Positions 1-7,289 of a stretch of 64,000 nt of DNA are shown here, in pieces. The first letter of the stretch is position 1. Each line of letters starts with the position of its first letter. A program made the position numbers and the translations under genes. Below the pieces are notes generated by a model. It saw only the letters and a list, made by a program, of their open reading frames with translations. It was not told where the DNA came from and did not search any database. This DNA is from DAISJI01 sp964559835 (GTDB lineage: Bacteria > Acidobacteriota > Terriglobia > Terriglobales > Acidobacteriaceae), in assembly GCA_964559835.1 (NCBI GenBank), contig CAZLJE010000009.1:62001-126000 (forward strand), in the 5' to 3' direction.

Positions 1-277
1 CCAAGAACGATTACTCCTAAGTAACTCGCGACGAGGTGCACACAACAGCGTCCCACCGGACTGAGCGGCAGAGCCATACTCCCGCCGGGGTCAATGAGAG
101 TCAAGCGATCCGGTCACCGATGCGTGTGACGAAGTATCGAATCGGGAACAAACAAACAAAAGGTCTCTGGACTCCGGCGCTCCTTCGCTGCGGTCGGTCG
201 CGCCTGCGCTCGGGATGACAGGTGGTATACTCGCGCGATTTTCGGTGTTGATCGTTGGGTCGCGATTGGAGGATGGG
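1..277. other. No gene seen; upstream region of the M19 gene
   Basis: No convincing coding sequence on either strand. The only candidate signal is a -10-like TATACT at 226-231, without a clear -35, about 46 bases before the M19 start. The short open frames here have no ribosome binding site and no family resemblance. Confidence 0.5.
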
Positions 278-1480
278 ATGAACCGCCGTACGATGCTGAA
301 GACGACCGCGGGCGCAGGAGTGGCAGCTCTCGCGGCGCCGATGATGAACTTCGGCAGCTTTCAGGTATTCGCCGATACGCCTACAAAGTACTCGACACGT
401 GCCGTTGACCTGGTGCAGCGCTCGACGGTGGTGGATATGCTGAATCCGTTGAGCTTGTACGCGGTGCTGGCGGGATTGACGGATCCCAAGGCACCGACCT
501 GGTTCAGCGATCCGACATTGTTCACGGAAAAAGACTGGCAGCGGTTCAAGAACTCTGGATTCAACGTACTGCACATTGCAGTCGGAACGGGCGGGCCCGA
601 TGCTTACGAAGGCACTTTGCGCTTCCTCGCTACCTGGAACGGGTTCATCGCCCATCACAGCGACTGGTTTATGCGCATCGATTCGCCGGAGCGGCTGGAG
701 AGTGTCAAGAAATCAGGAAAACTGGGAATCATCCTGGGGCTGCAGAATTCCGAGCATTTTCGCAAGCCGGACGACGTCGATTACTTCTATTCGATCGGGC
801 AGCGGGTCTCGCTCCTTACTTACAACAGTCGAAATCTGATCGGCACCGGATCGACGGAGCGGACCGACAGCGCCATTACGGATTTCGGAGTCTCGATCAT
901 AGAGCGGATGAACAAAGTCGGAATGGCGGTGGACGTCGCGCACTGCGGCGATCTGACCTCGGCGGATGCGTGCACGGTGTCGAAGGCGCCGGTGCTGGTC
1001 ACACACTCGAACTGCCGCGCGCTGTGTCCGCACCCGCGGTGCAAGCCCGATGATGTGCTGAAGAAGGTTGCGGCGACGGGGGGCGTGATTGGAATCACCG
1101 GTGTGCGTCCGTTCGTGAAGAACACCGAGCCGACCACGGTCGAGGATGTCCTCAACCACTACGACCACGTAGCCAAACTGGTTGGTGTCGAGCACCTCGG
1201 AACGGGAAGCGATATTGGTATCGACGGCTACGATGCCTTGCCGGAGCCGATCCGGAAGAAACTTCACGCCGGTTACAAAGCGAGTTACGGGTTCCGCGAG
1301 AAGGACGACGTCGAAGGACTGGATCATCCGCAGCGAACGTATGACCTGGCGGAAGGCCTGATCCGGCGCGGGTATTCCGATGCGCAGATCGAAGGAATAC
1401 TGGGCGGGAATTTCAAACGCGTGCTGGCGCAGATATGGACGATGCGGGCCGCGGAGAAGGCGCCGGAGCGGGCGGGATAG
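278..1480 (+). CDS. Exported M19 (membrane dipeptidase) family protein, probably non-canonical metal site
   Basis: Family M19 enzymes are binuclear zinc dipeptidases of the amidohydrolase fold. The chosen ATG follows GGAGGA at 268-273; an open frame continues upstream to 215 but reads as non-protein-like. The 400-residue product starts with a twin-arginine-like signal (RR at residues 3-4, then a hydrophobic stretch), so export to the periplasm is likely. The central barrel features are present: His222 in VDVAHCGD, His243 in VLVTHSN and Asp312 in GTGSDIG. The N-terminal DGHND-type motif that binds metal in renal dipeptidase reads VVDMLN (51-56), and the usual bridging-Glu segment reads LGLQNSEH (153-160). 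At least one metal site is therefore probably altered. It could be an active subfamily with different metal use or a non-peptidase homologue. It stands alone; the next gene begins 10 bases later. Confidence 0.8.
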   Translation: MNRRTMLKTTAGAGVAALAAPMMNFGSFQVFADTPTKYSTRAVDLVQRSTVVDMLNPLSLYAVLAGLTDPKAPTWFSDPTLFTEKDWQRFKNSGFNVLHIAVGTGGPDAYEGTLRFLATWNGFIAHHSDWFMRIDSPERLESVKKSGKLGIILGLQNSEHFRKPDDVDYFYSIGQRVSLLTYNSRNLIGTGSTERTDSAITDFGVSIIERMNKVGMAVDVAHCGDLTSADACTVSKAPVLVTHSNCRALCPHPRCKPDDVLKKVAATGGVIGITGVRPFVKNTEPTTVEDVLNHYDHVAKLVGVEHLGTGSDIGIDGYDALPEPIRKKLHAGYKASYGFREKDDVEGLDHPQRTYDLAEGLIRRGYSDAQIEGILGGNFKRVLAQIWTMRAAEKAPERAG

Positions 1481-1483
1481 AAT
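1478..1483 (+). promoter_or_regulatory. Candidate -10 element for a leaderless transcript
   Basis: TAGAAT ends 7 bases before the ATG at 1491, and its first three bases are the stop codon of the M19 gene. No Shine-Dalgarno sequence lies before that ATG, and the spacing would put transcription start at or beside the ATG. No good -35 is visible. Confidence 0.35.
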
Positions 1484-1490
1484 CTAACGA

Positions 1491-2231
1491 ATGCCGCCGA
1501 ATTGGAAAAGTATCCTTTCGATCCTGGACAGCTGTTGTGAAGCTTTCACGTTTCCCATGTTGGATAACGGATACGTGTATTTGGCAGCAACACGTCTGTC
1601 GTTGTATCGCTCAAGTGAAGATTGGGCGATGGTGATCGAGGTCTTTGGATTTTCGCCCCGTTCTGGCGTTCCAGATACTCACATTTACTCCTTCGCAAGC
1701 AGCCTTGCTCACCGTCAGCCGCCAGCAAACTTTGCAAGTCGCAAAGGGTATGACAACTACATCGCGAACAATCCGAACAACGAATCGCGGTTTATTTACC
1801 CTATGACTGAGGGACCTTGGATCGATGAGCAGAACACCGAATTTGTAGCTGTTGAGGCGAACAGAATCCAAGTGCGATCCGAAGACATTCGGATTCCCTC
1901 GTTCGATGAGTACAAACAGTACGGCATCGCGCTCGCTGAATCACCGCGAGTCCACATTTTCGAACTCTGCCGGTATCTGGCGGAGATCTCGCGTAAGGCT
2001 TTGCTCGCGACCCCAGAAGAGAAGAGAATCAATGTTCCGGCCGAGCTCGAGCAGATCATGGAACTCGACGAATGGCATCATCCAAACGTAGTTGCTCTTG
2101 AGCATCCCAGTGAGACAGAGACGTTCCGCCAGCTCGCCGAAGTCTTGGCTACTGGGAATGTTGGTTTGTATAGACCTTCAGAGTCTCCGAACACGCATTG
2201 GCGGAACTGGCCTGACGGCGGGACGCTCTAG
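1491..2231 (+). CDS. Uncharacterised conserved protein (DUF7003-like)
   Basis: This 246-residue soluble protein has no signal peptide or membrane segment. The N-terminal half is rich in aromatic and polar residues (NGYVYLAATRLSLYR, then SEDWAMVIEVFGFSPR), and the C-terminal part has a conserved-looking WHHPN and a Trp-rich tail. From memory it resembles an uncharacterised family found singly in scattered bacteria and annotated as DUF7003. This was not checked, and no catalytic motif can be named. The start is the ATG 10 bases after the M19 stop with no ribosome binding site, consistent with the leaderless signal at 1478. Its base composition is less GC-rich than its neighbours, which could indicate transfer. 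Function unknown. Confidence 0.75.
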   Translation: MPPNWKSILSILDSCCEAFTFPMLDNGYVYLAATRLSLYRSSEDWAMVIEVFGFSPRSGVPDTHIYSFASSLAHRQPPANFASRKGYDNYIANNPNNESRFIYPMTEGPWIDEQNTEFVAVEANRIQVRSEDIRIPSFDEYKQYGIALAESPRVHIFELCRYLAEISRKALLATPEEKRINVPAELEQIMELDEWHHPNVVALEHPSETETFRQLAEVLATGNVGLYRPSESPNTHWRNWPDGGTL

Positions 2232-2403
2232 ACGACCGCTTCTGCGGCCTGATCGGATGAACCAACCTAGTAAACCGCAAGCCCTTGTGGTTTTCCACAG
2301 TCCACCCACAAGCCCAAGACCCTGCCAGTCGCAAAGTGCGACTCGTTACCCTCACAATGTCCCTAAGTAACTGACCAGCAACAAATAACCTAAAAAATTC
2401 CTG

Positions 2404-2431
2404 TTGACATGCAACCGTTTAGGCGTAGGAT
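2404..2431 (+). promoter_or_regulatory. Promoter of the mraZ (dcw) operon
   Basis: A perfect -35 TTGACA (2404-2409), a 16-base spacer and TAGGAT (2426-2431, four of six consensus bases) make a convincing vegetative promoter. Predicted transcription start is near 2438. The -10 is overlapped by the first MraZ-type box. Confidence 0.75.
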
Positions 2432-2456
2432 GTGGTCGAAAGTGGTAGAAAGTGGT
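2429..2456 (+). promoter_or_regulatory. MraZ operator: three direct repeats
   Basis: GTGGT occurs at 2432, 2442 and 2452, exactly 10 bases apart, and the last two copies read AAAGTGGT. MraZ proteins are known to bind short G-rich direct repeats with about 10-base periodicity upstream of their own gene. These boxes cover the -10 and predicted start of the mraZ promoter, so repression by the product of this operon's first gene is the simple reading. Confidence 0.75.
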
Positions 2457-2612
2457 GAGAACGATTTTGGTCGGTGGGCAAGGCGTTCCGGTGAGGGGAC
2501 GCTAGTGGAATGAGCAAAGAATTCCGCCAAAACGACCCCGAAATCGAAGTTAGGAACACGGTTCTGACCGCTTTTACCTCTTTCTTGGCCGTGACGGCCG
2601 GTGTGATTGCAA

Positions 2613-3050
2613 ATGTTTCGCGGCAACGCTCCAACCCGGGTCGACGAAAAGGGACGGCTAAAGCTGCCCGCGGAATTCAAGCGCGTCGTGGAAGAGAAGT
2701 ACGGCGAGAAATTCTACATCACGTCGCTGGACGGGAAGGTTGCACATGTTTATCCCTTAGAGGAATGGGAGCGGATCGAGCAGAAGCTGGCAGGGCTCTC
2801 CAATTTCAATCCGACGAAGAAAAAGTTCCTTACCCGCACGAACTATTACGGGCAGGTAGTGGAGATGGACGGCCAGGGGCGCCTGCTGATCCCGCAGTTG
2901 TTGAGGGAAGAGGCGGGACTGAAGGGCGATGTGGCCGTTCTGGGGTACTTGAACCACTTAGAAGTCCAGAACATGGAAGCTGTTCGCAAGGAAGTGGCCG
3001 AACCTTTCACGGGCGATGACGAAAAGAGTCTCGACGAGCTGGGCATTTAA
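2613..3050 (+). CDS. mraZ: Transcriptional regulator MraZ
   Basis: MraZ is a ring-forming DNA-binding protein that controls the division and cell-wall operon it heads. The product of 145 residues has the two expected SpoVT/AbrB-like half-domains, each with a DxxGR signature: DEKGRLKLP near residue 12 and DGQGRLLIP near residue 90. Length is normal. The ATG at 2613 gives the typical MFRG start; an in-frame TTG at 2607 is the only alternative because a TGA lies at 2604. The ribosome binding site is weak. It is followed 92 bases later by rsmH, the usual order, and preceded by three MraZ-type boxes, so autoregulation is likely. Confidence 0.95.
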   Translation: MFRGNAPTRVDEKGRLKLPAEFKRVVEEKYGEKFYITSLDGKVAHVYPLEEWERIEQKLAGLSNFNPTKKKFLTRTNYYGQVVEMDGQGRLLIPQLLREEAGLKGDVAVLGYLNHLEVQNMEAVRKEVAEPFTGDDEKSLDELGI

Positions 3051-3142
3051 CGGTGGAAGACAGCGGGGAATCAGCCCCCAGGGGCAGACATGGACTGACC
3101 CAGCGAAGGCAAAAGCGGCCGTCGCCGGGCATCCGAGGATAA

Positions 3143-4021
<879 letters not shown>

Positions 4022-4090
4022 ATAAGTCTGTGGATTATGTGCAAAACATCGTGAAACGATAATATCGTTCGCGATGAGAGATTTGGAATC

Positions 4091-4157
4091 GTAGGTGGTA
4101 GGTCGTAGGTCGGAAAGCAAAGATTGACGTTGCACGACGTACGACGACGACCAACGA
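4091..4157. repeat. Heptamer array, word GTAGGTC
   Basis: Three tandem 7-base words (4091-4111) are followed by a weaker complementary tract (about 4130-4157). It lies between rsmH and the small ORF. The same word recurs in the array at 13554-13706. Confidence 0.6.
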
Positions 4158-4172
4158 TGTACGTAAAAAGTA

Positions 4173-4250
4173 TCCGGGACGGCATCGCCTCTCTGACTAG
4201 GGCGAACAAAGCGGTTCCACCAGAAACCTTCCATTCGATGCCGTCCCGGA
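4173..4250 (+). promoter_or_regulatory. Long-range stem before the small ORF and ftsL
   Basis: A perfect 15-base inverted repeat pairs 4173-4187 (TCCGGGACGGCATCG) with 4236-4250. The 48-base loop contains a second small stem (GGTT...AACC). It ends 27 bases before the ATG of the 56-residue ORF, so it would lie in the leader or intercistronic RNA. The mix of stem and loop differs from the heptamer arrays. It may be a cis-regulatory RNA structure or a processing site; no known class is recognised. Confidence 0.45.
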
Positions 4251-4277
4251 AGGGCCCCTGGTGGGCAGGAGGAGTCT

Positions 4278-4448
4278 ATGTATAGCGGCAAACTGATGAG
4301 CGAACTGATGGCGATGGTGGCGAGGGCCGAGGAGCACGCCAGGGAACTACAGGCGGAGCAGGCCGAGCCGGAATCCTATTTCTTCCACGCTTCCCGCTTC
4401 ATTTACGACGGCGCAACACAACAGCAATTGATGGTAGGAGCAGCGTAA
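4278..4448 (+). CDS. Small 56-residue protein between rsmH and ftsL
   Basis: This frame is short enough to be missed by length cut-offs, but the signals are strong. AGGAGGAG ends four bases before the ATG, and its TAA overlaps the ftsL ATG (TAATG), which implies translational coupling. The product begins MYSGKLMSELMAMVARAEEH and has an amphipathic, Glu/Ala/Gln-rich helix over about residues 5-32. A more aromatic tail follows (YFFHASRFIYDG). It has no membrane segment or signal. Its position suggests a small division-associated or regulatory protein that sets ftsL translation, but the function is unknown. Confidence 0.75.
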   Translation: MYSGKLMSELMAMVARAEEHARELQAEQAEPESYFFHASRFIYDGATQQQLMVGAA

Positions 4449-4915
4449 TGGCAGCAGGCGCTCTTGTCGGACAGTATCAACCCGTGGGTTCGGGCCGCAG
4501 GCATGCATGGAGCGGCACGCCCGAGGTGTACTTCACGCAAGCCATCGACAACTCGCGCCTGGTGAAAGTCGCGGACGTGAAGCGACGGCGGGAGATGGCG
4601 CAGTTCGCCATCGCGCTGGTGGTCCTGTTTGCGTTCGTGATGGTCTACGCGTGGCAGCACTTCAGCGCGATCGAGTACGGATACAAGATCGAAGCGGCCA
4701 AGACGCAGCGCGAAGCCCTGTCGGAAGGCAACCGCGAGCTGCGGCTGGAGCTCGCATCGCTGCGCGATCCGGAACGGATCGACGCAATCGCGAGAAAACT
4801 GGGATTGCAGACGCCGCAGGTAGGGCAGGTGGTGCGCATGGATCCGAGCGAGAAAGACCTCGGCGGACCGGTGATGGCGCGCGCCTCCGATGTGGCGGTG
4901 ATTTCGACTCCGTAG
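4448..4915 (+). CDS. ftsL: FtsL-like cell division protein
   Basis: FtsL is a bitopic divisome protein that pairs with FtsB and FtsQ and activates FtsWI. The 155-residue product has a 50-residue cytoplasmic N terminus and one membrane segment at about 51-70, with RRR just before it. A periplasmic coiled-coil-like helix follows (about 72-105, with heptad Leu/Ala and many Glu/Arg). Sequence conservation in this family is low, so the call rests on topology and position between rsmH and ftsI. The ATG overlaps the stop of the preceding small ORF. The N terminus is longer than in E. coli FtsL. Confidence 0.85.
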   Translation: MAAGALVGQYQPVGSGRRHAWSGTPEVYFTQAIDNSRLVKVADVKRRREMAQFAIALVVLFAFVMVYAWQHFSAIEYGYKIEAAKTQREALSEGNRELRLELASLRDPERIDAIARKLGLQTPQVGQVVRMDPSEKDLGGPVMARASDVAVISTP

Positions 4916-4985
4916 GAAATTTCTTGGAGTCACACGGGCGGCGCCTCAACCAGGGCGCCGTTTGTTGTCTGTAAAAACGCTTAAC

Positions 4986-5080
4986 GGTTGTTGGTTATTG
5001 GTTTTTGGTTCAGAAACATTCAGGCTAGTGGAGCATCGCCCCACACCAACGAAAAAACCAATAACCAACAACCAATAACC
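4986..5080. repeat. Inverted heptamer array, word GGTTATT
   Basis: Four words run from 4986 to 5013 and four complementary words from 5053 to 5080. Bases 4986-5006 and 5053-5073 are perfect 21-base inverted copies with a 46-base loop. It lies between ftsL and the PBP gene, ending 15 bases before the PBP start. Confidence 0.85.
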
Positions 5081-5095
5081 GGTGTGTGAGGCGAC

Positions 5096-7240
5096 GTGGC
5101 AGACAAGGCAGCGCCCAATCCAACCCGGCGTCTTTATTATCTCGGCGGTTTTTTTGTTTTCTGGCTGCTGTTGATCGTCTTTCGGCTGACGTCGGTACAG
5201 GTCATTCATTACGGCGACTGGGTGCAGCGCGCATCACGGCAGCAGCAGCGCAGTATCGAAGTGTCGCCTCGTCGCGGGATCATCTACGACCGCAACGGCC
5301 ACGAACTGGCGATGTCCATCAACGTGGACTCGGTGTTCGCGGTTCCCAGCGAAATTCCCGATCCCGACAACACCGCCGCACTGATCGGCCGCGTGCTGCA
5401 CATGCCCGGCCCCGAGATCGCCGCGAAGATCAAAGGCGCGCACAACTTCACATGGATCGCGCGCAAAGTGGACGCAGACGAGAGCCAGCGGCTGCGCGCG
5501 ATGAACCTGCGCGGTATCTACTTCGAAAAAGAGCCGAAGCGGTTTTATCCGAAGCGCGAATTAGCGGCGCAGACGTTGGGTTATGTCGGCGTGGACGATG
5601 AAGGACTCGGCGGCATCGAGCACGCGTTCGACCAGGACCTGCGCGGTAAGCCCGGACGGCTGCAAATCGTCATGGACGCGCGGCGGAAGTGGCTCGGGCG
5701 GGTGGAAAAGAATCCGGACCCGGGCGAGAACGTCGTCCTGACGATCGATGAAAAGATCCAGTACATCGCGGAGCGCGAACTCGAGCAGGCGATGCACGAT
5801 ACGCAAGCCGAGTCGGGGACGGTGGTGGTACAGAATCCGCACACGGGCGAGATCCTGGCGCTGGCGAGCCGGCCGACTTTCAATCCGAATGTCTTTAAGG
5901 ACGTGCCTTCGCCGGCGCTGAAAAACCGCGCGGTGACCGACATTTTCGAACCGGGATCGGTATTCAAGATCGTGACGTATTCGGCGGCGCTGGACGAGCA
6001 GTTGATCAAGCCCGACGATCCGATCGATTGCCAGGGCGGAGTGATCACGCTGAGCGGCATCCGGATCCACGACCTGCACAAGATGGGAGTGGTGCCGATC
6101 TCGGAGGCGCTCGCGCATTCCAGCGACGTCGCGGCGGTGAAGGTCGGGATGAAGCTGGGCGACGAGCGCTTCTACAGCTATATCCATAATTACGGGTTCG
6201 GTCAGCAGACGGGCATCGAACTGCCGGGCGAGACGCGCGGCATGGCGAAGCCGGCGAACCGGTGGTCGAAGGTTTCGATCGGGGCCATTTCGATCGGGCA
6301 GGAAGTGGGGGTCACGCCGCTGCAACTGGTATCGATGGTGTCGTCGATCGCGAATGACGGTGTGTACACGCCGCCGCGGATCGTGGCCGGTGTCCTGCCG
6401 CCGAAGAGCACGCCGCAGACGGTGACATTCAAGCCTCCGCAGCAACGGCGCGTGATCTCCACGCTCACGGCGGCGGAGATGAAGAAGATGCTGGAAGGCG
6501 TGGTGCTGTTCGGGACGGCGCGGCGGGCAATCCTGGACGGATACAGCTCGGCGGGAAAGACCGGTACCGCGCAAAAAGTGGATCCGAACACCGGGACATA
6601 TTCGAAGACGAAGTACGTGGCGACGTTCGCAGGATTTGCGCCGGTAAACAATCCTGCGGTGACCATCGCCGTGACACTCGATTCGGCGAAAGGTCTGCAC
6701 CAGGGCGGACAGATCTCCGCGCCGGTGTTTGCGCGCGTTGCGCAACAGGTGCTGGCGTACATGAACGTGCCCCACGATGTGCCGGTGAATCCGAAGCGGC
6801 TGCAGATCCGGGCGTCGGTAAAGGATTCGGAGTTGGACGAAGGGTCACCGGACCGTGTCGGAGGGATCGAAGTGGCGCAGGAGAGCGCGCCGCAAGCTCC
6901 GGGCAAGGAAACCCCGCCGGTTACCGCGGCTGGCGCCAAGGTTGTGAACGCGTCGATAAGCACGGCGAAGGCGTCACCCCCGTCTGCGCCGGAGGCGATT
7001 GCGACGATCACGCCCGCGGCTGCGGACAAACCGTCGACCGGAACGGTGGTGCTGGATGTTGGAGGAGGGACGACGGTGCCCTCGTTCGTCGGCAAGACGC
7101 TGCGCGCGGCGATCGAGACGGCGCAGGATTCCGGGATCGAATTGCACGCCATTGGTAGCGGTGTCGCGCGCGACCAGTCACCGCCGGCGGGAAGCAAGAT
7201 GGTCGGCAGTACGAGGGTCGTGGTCCGGTTCTCGCGATAG
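5096..7240 (+). CDS. ftsI: Division transpeptidase FtsI/PBP (class B) with PASTA domain
   Basis: This class B penicillin-binding protein cross-links septal peptidoglycan and works with FtsW. The GTG start gives 714 residues: a short cytoplasmic tail, one membrane segment (about 14-33), a dimerisation domain beginning RRGIIYDRNG, and the transpeptidase domain. The latter has SxxK at Ser288-Lys291 (GSVFK), an SxN-position motif reading Ser342-Ser343-Asp344, and KTG at 488-490. A variable Ala/Pro-rich linker leads to one C-terminal PASTA domain (from about 658). Asp instead of Asn in the second motif is noteworthy. Position after ftsL favours FtsI over a sporulation-type PBP. No ribosome binding site is visible before the GTG; the heptamer array lies immediately upstream. 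Confidence 0.93.
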   Translation: MADKAAPNPTRRLYYLGGFFVFWLLLIVFRLTSVQVIHYGDWVQRASRQQQRSIEVSPRRGIIYDRNGHELAMSINVDSVFAVPSEIPDPDNTAALIGRVLHMPGPEIAAKIKGAHNFTWIARKVDADESQRLRAMNLRGIYFEKEPKRFYPKRELAAQTLGYVGVDDEGLGGIEHAFDQDLRGKPGRLQIVMDARRKWLGRVEKNPDPGENVVLTIDEKIQYIAERELEQAMHDTQAESGTVVVQNPHTGEILALASRPTFNPNVFKDVPSPALKNRAVTDIFEPGSVFKIVTYSAALDEQLIKPDDPIDCQGGVITLSGIRIHDLHKMGVVPISEALAHSSDVAAVKVGMKLGDERFYSYIHNYGFGQQTGIELPGETRGMAKPANRWSKVSIGAISIGQEVGVTPLQLVSMVSSIANDGVYTPPRIVAGVLPPKSTPQTVTFKPPQQRRVISTLTAAEMKKMLEGVVLFGTARRAILDGYSSAGKTGTAQKVDPNTGTYSKTKYVATFAGFAPVNNPAVTIAVTLDSAKGLHQGGQISAPVFARVAQQVLAYMNVPHDVPVNPKRLQIRASVKDSELDEGSPDRVGGIEVAQESAPQAPGKETPPVTAAGAKVVNASISTAKASPPSAPEAIATITPAAADKPSTGTVVLDVGGGTTVPSFVGKTLRAAIETAQDSGIELHAIGSGVARDQSPPAGSKMVGSTRVVVRFSR

Positions 7241-7278
7241 CACCACTTCAGTCACACAAGCGGTAGTTGCAGTCCCCG

Positions 7279-7284
7279 TATAAT
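7279..7284 (+). promoter_or_regulatory. Candidate internal promoter (-10) at murE
   Basis: A perfect TATAAT ends 5 bases before the murE ATG at 7290, in the 49-base gap after the PBP gene. No Shine-Dalgarno sequence precedes murE. A start about 7 bases downstream would give a leaderless or nearly leaderless murE message. The -35 region is poor. Confidence 0.4.
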
Positions 7285-7289
7285 CCAAA

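Larger units (their letters stand above)
2232..2612 (+). other. Intergenic region and mraZ leader
   Basis: No gene supported. Two small inverted repeats (CTTGTGG at 2284-2290 with CCACAAG at 2306-2312, and AGTCGC at 2327-2332 with GCGACT at 2338-2343) follow the upstream gene and may help end its transcript, although no T-run follows. The rest holds the mraZ promoter and an unusually long leader of about 170 bases before the mraZ ATG. Confidence 0.5.

Noticed and set aside
120..225. Repeat-like sequence ending CGGGATGACAGG before the M19 gene
   Set aside because: It looks like sequence seen often between genes in related bacteria, but only one copy is in this window, so no repeat can be supported.
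2510..3019. Plus-strand frame starting MSKEFRQ overlapping mraZ
   Set aside because: Most of it is out of frame with mraZ and becomes Arg/Gly-rich there; no ribosome binding site. A short leader peptide cannot be fully excluded.
4986..5080. Inverted arrays as ordinary intrinsic terminators
   Set aside because: Loops of 15-50 bases, no T-run after most stems, presence inside coding sequences, and one lies between ftsL and ftsI within an operon.
5561..6775. Minus-strand frame of 404 residues opposite the PBP gene
   Set aside because: Arg/His-rich, no family resemblance, and the PBP motifs are on the plus strand.
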